Origin: Eudorina sp. 2006-703-Eu-15
Taxonomy: Eukaryota > Chlorophyta > Chlorophyceae > Chlamydomonadales > Volvocaceae
Assembly (NCBI GenBank): GCA_003117195.1
Contig: BDSI01000046.1
Coordinates: 310,001-374,000 of the forward strand
Reading direction: 5' to 3'
Length of the DNA stretch: 64,000 nucleotides
Numbering within the stretch: the first letter of the stretch is position 1; the number at the start of each line of letters is the position of its first letter. Positions 34,401-45,300 of the stretch are shown here, in pieces. The notes beneath the pieces are model-generated. The model was not told the origin of the DNA and made no database searches. It saw only the letters and a list, made by a program, of their open reading frames with translations. Made by a program: the position numbers and the translations under genes.

Positions 34401-37400
34401 GCGTGTCGGCCAGCTCCCGCTGCATCGCCTCGCGCTCCACGTTGCGTAGTGCGCGGAGCACGACCGCCCGCACCACCACGCAGCGCGCGGCGCCCTCCGC
34501 CTCACAGCCAAGATCATGGTCCAAAGACTCGCGGCCGCCGGGGCTCGGCACGGCCTCCGCCACGGGCGGCGACAGCGCCTCCGCCACCACCGGGTGGCTG
34601 CTGTCAGGTGCATTGGAAGCGCTGCCACTGTCGCGGCCGCTCAGCAGGGATCCCGCACCAGCATCGTCGGACGCGGCGCCGGCGCTCCGCGCCTTGCGCA
34701 GGGCCTCCTGCGATGCCGCGAGCTCCGCCCGCAGCGCCGCAATCGTGTCCGCCAGGTCCATCGCCGGCGAGTCGGATGGCGCAGCGGACGAGCCGCCCCC
34801 GAAAGCGCCGCCAACGCCGCCGCCGCCGCTGACGCCAGCAAACGCCGCGTTGGTCACCCACAGGGGCTCATGGAAGGCGTCATACTCCCCGGCCGCGGCC
34901 GCCATCGCCGCCGCTGCCGGAAGCCAGTAGGATGACGACCCGTGGCTGCCGCTGCTGCTGACGCTGTTGCGACTGGACCAGCGCTGCAGGGCCAGGCCGT
35001 GCGGCGGCTGATGTAGTTGCTGCGGCTGTGCAGGATACAGCGGCAGCGCCTCGGGCTGCGGAGGCAGCGGAGGCAAACCCGCACGCTGGCCCCCAGGCAG
35101 CGCTGTCCGCGGGCGCTGCAGCCCCTCAAACGACGGCCGTCGGGCAGGGCAAGGCGCATCTCCTGTCGCTGTCAACCCCGCGCTGCTGTCCCCGGCCCCG
35201 ATGGCGGGGGCCGAGACCCTCGACTCCAGGCCCGCAGACGGCCAGAGCCCCTCCCATGGGCAGCAGCCATGGGGGCCAGCCCGCACCGGCAGCGGCTGCT
35301 GTTGCAGCGCAAAGCCGCAAGCGGCCTCGACCTGTCGCTGCAGCTCGCAGCGCTCCGCGGCGCGCAGCGCTCGCAGCGTGATGGTGCGGGCAGCGGACGC
35401 GACGCGCTCCGCGTCCAGCAGCCCGCGCAGCTCCGAAACCTCATGCCTGAGACGCGCGATTTCATCAGCGTCGGCCACAGACCCGGTTGCGGTCCGCACA
35501 GCCGGCGCACTCGGCATCACCAGCGACGGGGAAGCAGCACCAGCGACGCCGCCAGCGCGGTCGCAGGCGGCCGGCTCCATCAGATGCGCGGGGTCGCTGC
35601 AGCCATTGCAGCCGCTGGTACTCGTGAGCACAGGCGACGGCGGCCTCACGTCCTGCGAGCACCGCTGCCCTGCTGCTGCTGTTGATGGCCATAAGACAGT
35701 GGTGATGTGCATCGCCTCTGTCCCCCGCTGCGCCTCCTGTCCGGACGCATAGTGATTGTAGCGCTGGTCGTATTGGGGCAGGTCTGCGCTGCACCTGTCC
35801 CACGCCGGCCGAGCGCCGTCATCCACGTGCCCCATGGCAGCGACCGTCAAGGCGCCGCTGCAAAGCGTGGCGGCGTTGCCCAGGCCCTCCTCCGCTTCGG
35901 CATCGGCGTCCCCGACGACATCCACGCAGTGGGACAGCGGGCCCGGAGCCCACAGCACCGCCCGTTGGTGCTGACCCACCGGCGACGTCGCCGTCTGCGC
36001 GGCCAGCTGGGCCACGGCAGCTTTCGCATGGGCCTTGCCCGACAGCGGCAGCTGCCCGGGCACCGCCGTCGCCGCTGCCTGCGCAAGTACTTGGGCCTTG
36101 ATCTCCTCCACCGCGGCGGCGTGCGTTGCGCACTGCCGCTCCAGCTCGGCCCTGACCTCCCCCAGCTCGGCCCGCGCGGCCTCCAACTCCACCCGGCTCC
36201 GCTCCTCCTCCGCCAGCCCCGCCGTCAGCCGCGCCGTCGCCGCTTCCAGCTCAGAACGGACCCGGTCCAGCTCCCCGTGCAGCTCGACCGCCTCGCCCCG
36301 CAACCGCGAGCACTCCCGCTCCAGCGCCTGCGACGCCGAACCGACGTCGTCGAGCCGCTGCGCCAGCTCCTGCCGCTGGGCCTCACCCGCCGCGTGCTGC
36401 TGCTGCAGCAGCTGGCTGGTCGCCTCGGCAGCGGCGAGCTGGACCTGTAGGTCTGCACGCGCCGAGTCCACCGAAGCGGCCCGCGCCTGCAGGTCCGCGG
36501 CCACCAGCGCCAGCGACGCGGAGAGCTCCTCCCGCTCCAGCTCCAAACCCACGACCTGCCCGCGGAGCGCCTCCGCCTCGGCGACGGCGCCCGCCAGCCG
36601 CGCCTCGAGGGCTCCCTGCGCCGCCAGGGCAGCCGCCTTCTGGTCCTTGAGCGTGTTGCTAATGTCCCGGTGCGCCTGCTGGGCGTCCGTCAGCTGCGCC
36701 TGCACCTGCGCCAGCCGCGCCTTCACCTCCGCAACCCGCATGTGTGCAGCGGCGGCCTGTGCAGTGCTGGCGGCACCCGCCGCCAGCGCCTCCTCCAGTC
36801 GTGCAGTCAGGGCCGCCGCTTCCGCCTCGCTGTTACGCAGCCGCCCCTGGACCTCAACCACCTGGGCGGCCAGCCCGTCTCGTTCCCGCTGGGTGCCCGA
36901 CAGCTTCGCCTGCAGCTCAAGCCGCTGAGCGTCAGACGCGTCCAACAACCCCTGCGCCTCTCTCGCCCTGGAGGCCTCGGCGGACGTCACAGCCGCCAGC
37001 GCTGCCGACGAGCTGGCGTGCTCCGACTCGACCAGCGCTAATCGCGTCGCTGCAGCAGCCATGGCCGCGTCGGCTTCGCTCTTCGCCTGGCACAGCGCAA
37101 CACGCGCAAAGATGAGACGAGCTGTCTGTCGGACGGCATGGCCCTGCTCCTTGAGGGCTGCGTCAGCCGATCCCGCGCGTTCCACCGCTCGGACCGCCCG
37201 CGCGCACAGAGCCGAGGACGCCCACGCCGCGATCTGCTCGTGCAGCGCAGCCCTGATCGCGCGCTCCTGCGCACGCTCCGCCCTGCGGGCCTCCTCGAGG
37301 CGCTCTGCCTCCGCCCTGCCGCGCGCTCTCGCCTGGCCCAGCCTCTCATACAGGTCCGTGACCTGCAGGCGCAGCTGCTCAACGTCCCGCTCTGACGCCC

Positions 37401-40253
37401 GGCGCGTCGCGGCGACCTGGTCTGCGGCCTCCTCCAGTGCCACCGCCAGGTGCTCAGCTGCTGCCGCAGACTCACGGCGGGCCTCCTCCCTCGCAGCCGC
37501 CAGCTCGTCCTGCCACCGCTGTCGAGCCGCCTCCCACTCAACGCGCTGCGCGTCCTCACGCGCCTGGGCGCCCTGCAGCTCGCCCTGCAGCTCATCCACC
37601 CGTGCGGCCATCCGGCCCTTGTCGTCCCGCACCTCATCCTGGAGCGCCGAGACGTCTACCATAAGCTCATCTCTCCTGCGGCGCGCCTCGGAAAGCTCGT
37701 GCTGCAGCTCCGAGACCTGGGCCTCCAGTGCCGCATGGCGGCCGCCCGCCTCCAGCAGCTCAGCCTGCAGCGCGGCGCGCAGGCCCCGGATAGATCCCAA
37801 TTCGGCGCCCAGCCGGAGTGACTTGGCCTCGAGCTCCGTGTTGGTGGCGGTCAGCTCCGCGACCTGCGACTGGCGCCGCTCCAGCTCCGACACCAGGGTC
37901 GCGTTCGTCAAGGTCAGTCCGGCCGCGTCTTCGTGCAGTGCCGCCAGTGCTGTGCCAAGCGAGCTGCGGAGCTCCTCCGAAGCCAGCGTGGCACGCTGCG
38001 CCTCGTCGGCTGCGGCCTGCGCCCGGGTGCGCCACTGGGCGGCGTCCGCGGCTGCCGCAGCCGCGGCAGCGGCCGCAGCGTCTGCGGCCGAAGCGCCACG
38101 CGCGGCTTGCTCCCGCAGCCTGCTCTGGAGTGCGCGAGCAGCTGCAAGCAAGACCTCCTCCGGGGGCCCTTGCCCAGACAGCTGGCAGTCGTCAAGGAAG
38201 CTGGTTCCGGCGTCATTCGCAGCACAAGGCTGCTGGAGCTCCAACTGCGAAGCAGGGACGCGTTCGACAAGGCCAATCCGACCCATGATTGAAGTTCCAA
38301 GAGGACCCCAAAGATCGGATTGTAGCAGCCTACTAGGAGTGCAACCCCAGCGGGGATCCGCCGACAAAGCAATGAGAATATGCGATACCTTCGCACCACA
38401 ACGCTGCACTGGGTGAATTGAGAAAGCGGATTATGGACACGACCTCTCTTCTCCTGCATGACCGCATGCGTTCTGTGTTCGATTTCCAAAGTGCAGCAAG
38501 GCCGCATGTTCGCACCCAAACACGTGAGAGCACGTAACAGCCGATTCCCCTTTCTGCGCCCTTGGTCCGTCACACCACAACGCACCCGCAGCCTGTGCCA
38601 AAGGTCGTCGTAGGCGGCGACTCGCCGTTGGAGCTCGTGACAAGTAGCCCGGTCCGCCTCCGCGGACAACTGGGCTTGCTGCGCCAGGGCCCGAGCTTCA
38701 CTGAGCGCCTCCTCAAGGGCAGCCTCCCGTGCTGTGGCGGTACCGGCGGCGGCCTCGGCCTCGTCCTGCTGAGATAGCAGCCGGTCCTGTGGGACAGGTG
38801 CCCGCGACGGTCTTAGGCTGACGTAATCGGAGCATCATGGATATGACGAATGCGGCCCAGGAGGATATGACTCCGTTGAATACCCGTTACATTCCTGATT
38901 GTTTTGACAGGCCCGTGTTCTCCGGATTGAGGCCGAACGGACGCATTTGATGTGTGGGGAATTTCCGCGGTGATGTCGGCCGGGGATGCAGTAGGAGTGT
39001 GCTGCTGACCACTGCAGCCACTGGCCGCGGAATGCCGTATCGGGTACCCAGGTAGCGGTGCTGGGCAACTGACACACAGAATGGCGCACCGAGCGCACGC
39101 CTCAGTAAGTACAACCGAAACCCAGATGAAGGATTCGCAGAATCCCCAACACCATCACTTCACCACCACCATTTTGCCACATGCAAGCTGGCTGTTGTGC
39201 GCCCCCCTTTTTTCCACCCACCTGCAGCTCCCGCAGCTCGTCCTGGTGGGCATCGTGCGCCGCCTGCAGCTCCTCCTGCACTGACGCCACCATCCGCTCG
39301 CACTCGGCCTCCAGCTGGCCCTGCAGGTCCTCCACACGCGCGCTCAGCAGCTGCAGTTGTTGCTGGGACGCCCGCAGCGCGCTACTGGACTGCTGCAGCG
39401 CTTCCTGCAGCTCCGCAACCTGCCATTCATGCGCACGTGGCGTGTGGTGGCATTTACCCGTTGAAGAAAGGATAGAAGGGTGTAGACAGAGAGGATAGCG
39501 TAGACAGAGAGGACAGCATGGAAGGTCAAAGAGGTACCGAGCGCAGTAAGCGCGCTTGAGGTGGGGATGAGTTCGGTGACTGGCACTGTACAGTTTTCGC
39601 AGTGGGCAGAGGACGATGGCGAGGGCCACCAATATGACGACACCTTGCTCCGTCAAGCGTGCACCCCGTCACCTTGCGGTTAAGATGCTACTTCTTAAAC
39701 GGTATCGCGGAAACTCATGGCACAGAAAACTCACCTCCTGTGACGACGTGCGTTCCAGAGGACCCGGCAGCCCGCCCGCCTGGCTCATGAGCCGTGAGTG
39801 GACTTCGCGCCAACGACTGCCACCAACCGGAACCAACTGAGCTGGCCGCGGGTTCTCCTGCTGCCGCTCCAGCGCTTCGGAAAGCATACTCTGTAAGCAT
39901 GTGAGCGACATGGGTGCAGGTCAACGCAAAGTTTGCAACTAGAGAAACTGATACACAGACTTGCGAAAGACCTTCCTTACGAGACTTTCAACCGCGGAAT
40001 GCTTCATATTTTAGCGCAGCATGTAAAAGATGTTTCGTTTTTTAGCAGCATATGTTTCTCAAGGCAGTCCGTGACGGACCTGCAGCTCGCCGATGAGCTC
40101 GCTTATGTCCACTTCCGCAGATTCGACAGCGCCGCTGCTGAAGCTTCTGGCGGTTGGCGTCTCGAAGATGGCATGATCAAAAGCACTGGCGCGGCCGTGG
40201 CCGTCGTGAAAGCCCAGGCTGGTCGTAGCGGTGGAAGTATCACCGGTTTCCAT
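31435..40253 (-). CDS. Gene X: giant coiled-coil protein
   Basis: Exons in transcription order: 40253-40080, 39890-39735, 39419-39222, 38786-38586, 38244-31435; all joins are phase 0 and give about 2512 aa. The start is ATG 40253 (METGDTSTATTS). Exon borders are good: acceptors CTTACAG, GGCAG, CCCACAG and CTTCGCAG; donors GTGAGT, GTGGGT and GTGCGT. The first donor (GTCCGT) is the weakest. From exon 3 on, the protein is mostly heptad coiled coil rich in Ala, Leu, Glu, Gln and Arg, interrupted by Gly/Ser-rich linkers around 34600-34900 and 35500-36000. The last third (about 33500 to 31435) is Ser/Pro/Ala-rich with a Glu-rich acidic block near 32000-32220 and a basic end (KLYRKISRRLSSASR). No membrane segment or catalytic motif is visible. 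The neighbouring gene Y has the same architecture, so a tandem paralogue pair is likely. Function unknown; a structural or ciliary/cytoskeletal scaffold is a guess. Confidence 0.8.
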
Positions 40254-41695
40254 TCCCAAAATTTGATGGGGTTAATTTCCACTCAAGATGTTAGAGCTGA
40301 GCTGGATGTGGGCCCGGACATGGGTCAGCATTCCTTGCCGTTTTGCGGTTGAAGAAGGATTAAGTATGCTGACGGGCCATGACTTCCAGCATAAAGTGTA
40401 GAATACTACGAGTATTGAAGCATATAAACTTTGCATGACCTAGTCCTGTATTGAACGGTGACCTGTAGAGGCGTACGAGTTGTGGGTAAAAAGATCATGT
40501 AGGCCGCTTGTGTGTTCACGAAAGCTCCTACACATGCTTGAACACGTTCATCTTGCCTGTGCACTGTGCATTATAACTTTACAAGAAGTAAGAGTTTTCA
40601 ATGCGTCGTACCACCGGCCCAGTTCGACTCAAGAACTTGACGTTTCAGCGAGTGTAGATGCAATATTTCATATTGTTATAATATTCATGCAACATTCATA
40701 TATGTCGATCGCTTTTTGGGGATGCCCAATGTGATGGCGTTAGCAAGCGCACCTCGCCAATGTTATGGAGTTGTGAAGGGCGATATGCACAGAAACAAAT
40801 GGCAACCGAAGCACGATCGAATGTTCAAAACGTCGGCACGCTGGCCCATCCGTGCCATAGCTGACTTGGCGACGACCCGCACGACCCGGATCTTCGCCGG
40901 AACAATGCAATCGTTGTAGCAACTGGTCTGATTTAAGAACCTGTTACGGTCTGTTTCTTAGGCAACATGTTTAATTCATATAACTGCTCGCTGATTGCAG
41001 AATGCCCATACGTAGCGTTGCGGCAGGTTGCGGCGCTGCATGACCATCGAAGCCCAAACACACGAAAGCATAATAATTACCCCATTAGTGCAAAACAAAT
41101 CAACGAAAACGTAGCTGCATTTCCTGGTTTCGACTTCTCGACTGGATCAACGAACCTCGTCCTGAAACGGCGTCCCGGCGCCCCGGTTAAAGATGTTCCT
41201 GTGTGTGGAGATGAGCGCATCTCACACAATAAACAACAGGGACAAACGGGGAGCTGTCTGCACAGGGACACAGACCCGGGCAAGTTGGCCAGTATTGCGT
41301 CCCGAGAACCGCAGCACACACCCTTGACAGTCGCGCAGGAAGGGACTCTCCTCGCCAATCCCTGCCATGCCCGGCGGCAGCGACCCAACCGTCTACGGTA
41401 GCGCCACACCGGCCAGCCCAGCTCCCAAACCCATAACAGAATGCAGCGCGGCTGAGGCCCCAGCTCCCGGGCCCCCTCCCGGGCCCCTTTTCCCCATCCT
41501 CCCATGGACAGGAGTCATGTCCGCCGGTGTCCGCTGAGCACCACACAGGTCTCACAGCGCCACTCGTCAGAGCCTGCTGCAGGGCAGGCCTACCCGGTAG
41601 GTAGCCCAGTCCCCCTCCGCGTCGGAACATTACCTTCTTCCCCACACACCGACACAGAAACACGCACACACGCATACGAATTTCGACCACTTTCC

Positions 41696-41742
<47 letters not shown>

Positions 41743-42344
41743 CCGTCCTTTCACGCCCTCAGGCTGAGTTCAGTGCGCGCTCGCCTGCAGAGCGCCCCCA
41801 ATGCCCCCACCCGCCACCACACGCACCGCACCCCGTGCGACGTCGTCGCTCGATGCGCCGCCACACGTGCAACCAGCCGCACGTTCTCTGGCCGGGACGA
41901 TCATCGGCCTCGCCGTCCACCCCAAGCCGCAAGCAATCGCCCACGCCGTGCGCCCATCTCCCCCCTTCCTAACGCCCTCGACCTCGCAAGATGTCCCTCT
42001 GGTACACATCACCAGATCGCCGCGCAGGCCGCTGCCCGGACAGGTGAGCACGGCCACCCGACCTCGACCTGATGCAGTACAGTACGATGCAGTACAGCCG
42101 CGCCCCGTCCGACGCTTCGCGCCCACGCTCGGGGCCGCCGAAAACCACCGGGCTGCGTCCACACCTGTGCGAACCCACCGCTGCTGACACCATGCGCATG
42201 TAATAACACGCCGCAGCCAGGAAACGCACTTTTGCTGTCGCCACGCACGGGGCCAGCCGAGTACCGTATGCCGAGGGCACAACACACCGTCTCAGTGACG
42301 AGTGTGCGCGCTACGGCTGCCCGTGCCGGCCTGTCGGTTGGACG
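40254..42344. other. Spacer between gene X start and BBS1 stop
   Basis: Expected to hold the gene X promoter and 5' UTR (next to 40253) and the BBS1 3' UTR (next to 42345). About 40350-41150 is relatively AT-rich. No coding signal on either strand. I see no minus-strand TGTAA within 1.5 kb after the BBS1 stop, so the BBS1 signal was not identified. Confidence 0.6.
41697..41741. repeat. Pure (TGC)15 microsatellite
   Basis: Fifteen uninterrupted TGC units (CAG on the other strand) in non-coding DNA about 0.6 kb beyond the BBS1 stop, possibly inside the BBS1 3' UTR. Unlike the other triplet tracts here it is not in a reading frame and has no interruptions. Confidence 0.95.
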
Positions 42345-45300
42345 TCACACGTCTTCCGGCTCGCTGACGGGCATCTTGATGGTGGCCTGCAGCAGCGGCG
42401 CGCTGCTGGGGGAGCCGCCCGGGGCCAGCAGCAGCACCGCCACGGTGTCGCTGCCTTGGAGCGGGTCCACCGCGGTCACCGGGATCTGGGCAGGCGGGCG
42501 GGGAGGGGACAGGGGATGGGGGGTATAGGAAATTGGTAGACATTTTGGGGAGGGAAGGGGGCAGGGGGGGGTATAACAGGAAATTGGTAGACGTTTCGTG
42601 GGGGAGGGGGCAGGGGGGAAGGGAGGAGAGGGCATCCAGCGAATCGGTAGGCGAACGGTGGGAGGGAGAAGGGAGGGAGCGTGCGATGTGTTGTTGTTCG
42701 GTGTGGAGGATTGCAGGGTAGGACGGGGGCAACGGCGGGAGAATGGGCATCAATTCGTGTGCAATGAAAGGGGCCAGACGAGGGCGAGGAAGGGGGACAG
42801 CGGTGTCGGACGGCGGGGCTCGTTGGGGGTCCCGGTGGCGCGCGGCGCCACTCCTTCTTCCCCGCACACATCTGACCGCGTCGGAGGCGGTGATGGAAGC
42901 CAGGCACGGACGCTGGCGCATGGTGGGTACATAGTGACGCAGCACGAAGTCTTTCCCCGAAACGTCCTCCTGACCCGGGGAGGGGGGATGTTAAAAAAAC
43001 AGCCCAGACCCTCCCGGGGGCGGAGGGGCCGGGCTGCGGCCGCACGGGTGAGCGCACTCGGATGTCCACCCCACCTTCCTCATCCCCATTGGCCGCCCAG
43101 CGCCCGACCGACCGAGCCCCCGTCCGCAGGCCATCGCCCCCGCCCGCGCCCCCCGGGCCCCCTTCGGTTCCGCGCGCGCCGTGCCGTCTGACGCGTCCCC
43201 ACCCCCGCCCTCACCTCGAACGTGTACTGCAGCCCCGGCACCAGCAGCGGTATCAGGAACTGCGTCTTGGCCAGCGTGTAGAGCGCCGGGTTGGCCCGCA
43301 GCACCACCGGCACGTCCAGCATCTGCTTGCTGCCCTCGTTGCGCAGCAGCAGCGACAGCCGGAAGCGCGGGCCCAGGCCGGCCACGCTGAGCGAGAGGGA
43401 CAGGTTGGTGCTGGTGGTGAAGGCTGCGGCACCCTGCGGATGTGGTGGGTTTAGCAGGAGGGGAAGGGAGGGGCGATGGATACGATTGCAGGAAGCGCGG
43501 GGGCAGGACAGTGGCTCGCAGAGGGAACAGCGGATTGATTGATATTGAGTTCATGCGCCGGCTGCCCGCCACGCCACGCGAGCTACTCCTGCCGCCCCCC
43601 TGTTCCCCAGGCTCCCTGTTCCCCTGGCTCCCGAATCCCCATGCTGCAGCGTGGGCGGCCTCTCCCCGTCCCACTCCGCAGGCTTCGTGTCAGGCCGTGT
43701 CACGTCGTGTCGTACCTGCCCGTCCGTGAGGACCTTGACGTAGGCCCTGGCGGTGGTGAGGCGCAGCTTGGCCAGGTCGCGTTGGAAGGTGCGGTGCATG
43801 TCGGCGGCCTGAGGGCAGCCAGCAGGTGGAGGGGGGGATGGAGGGCGGGAGACGATCAGAGCGCCACGGGTTCCTTGCACGGGTCAGGACCCAGATCAGG
43901 AATCCGGAATCCAGGCGTCAGGCCAGGTCGGGCTTCCGGCCAGGTCAAAGAAGCATACACAGGGCGCCCGTGTTTCTGAGCACACCAGAGCGCAGCGCAG
44001 CGCGGACGACGGACCGGGGGGTGGGGGAGGGGGAGAGCCTCCGGCAGCAACCCCACCGGGGGCCCTCCCGGCCCCTCCCCCTCCCCTGCACCCTTCCCGG
44101 CCCCCTCCCCCTTCCCTCAGTGCGGCCCCTCCTCCCCTCAGCCTCACGCACCTGGTCGCGCTCGCGCTGCGTCTGCTCCACATACAGCCGGGTCTTCTTG
44201 GGCACGGCGAGCGGGATCTCCTGCGGAGTCGGGAGCAGCGGGGGTCGCGATGGGCGCACACTGATGTACCGGCGGAAGTTACGGAGTAAGTGTTGAGGCA
44301 GATGGCGGTGGACCCCACGGGACCCCGACGGTCGCTGCATGCGCGGACGCCACGGCTGCACAAAGGACGGCACCAACCGACCCGGGCACATGCCCGCCAC
44401 GGGTGCACATGCCCCCCCGGCTCGTTTCTGGTTTCTTTTTTCTTTTTCCAATGTAAACCCCGCGGGCAATCCCACCGCGAACCACCACAAACCAGCGCTG
44501 ACCACTACGGACCACCAGCGCGCAAAGGCCCGTGACACGCTCTGGCTGTGTAGCACGATTCCGCAGCCATGGGCGCCGGGCGACCAAACCGCAGCCCACC
44601 GCACCGCACCGCGCACCCCACTCCACCGCACTCCGTTTCAAATGGTTTCAAATGGCTGCTGGCGCTGTACCTGCTCGGGGGGCGGTCCGCCGCCAACCGC
44701 GCCGATTTCCAGGTTCGCAGTGCGGGGGAGCATCTGGCGGCGACGGCAGCGGGGGATAGCGGGTGTGGGTGGAGGCGGGTGGCGGGGGCGCAGGGGGAAA
44801 CGAGGGAGGCAGGGAGCGGTCAATCACGCACAAGAGAGGAGGCAAGCATCGCCGGGTGTGGGAAACCACAGCGTCACGCGGCTGCTGCACGATGGCTGGA
44901 CGTCTGTGTGGGCTTCCACACCTTCCAGTCACCCGGCTGGCTGCCTAGCCGCCCAACGCCGCCCCAACCCCATTACCCCCTCCCGGCTGGGTGGCCACGC
45001 CACCCAGCCCACACCCCGCGGTACCCCCTCCCCGCCCCCACAGCCCGCACCCTCGCCCCTCCCCCTCCCCGCCACCCTCACCCTCCACACACACCCCTCC
45101 ACCCCTCGCCCCTCCCCCGCCTCGCCCCTCCCCCTCCCCTCCTCCCTCGCCCCTCCCCGACCGCCCCCCTTACCCCCCCTCCCCGCCCCACCTTGATGTC
45201 CAGCATGCCGCTCTTGGTGATGGTGATGAGCGTGTTGTCCTCGCGGCCGTACCGCCCGAACCACAGCGCGGTGACCGGGTTGGGCACCGTGTGGACGCTC

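Noticed and set aside
45000..45190. C-rich stretch as a CRISPR-like or regular tandem array
   Set aside because: Irregular C/T-rich intron sequence of BBS1 without a constant unit; it fits the general G-start/C-end intron pattern read on the other strand.
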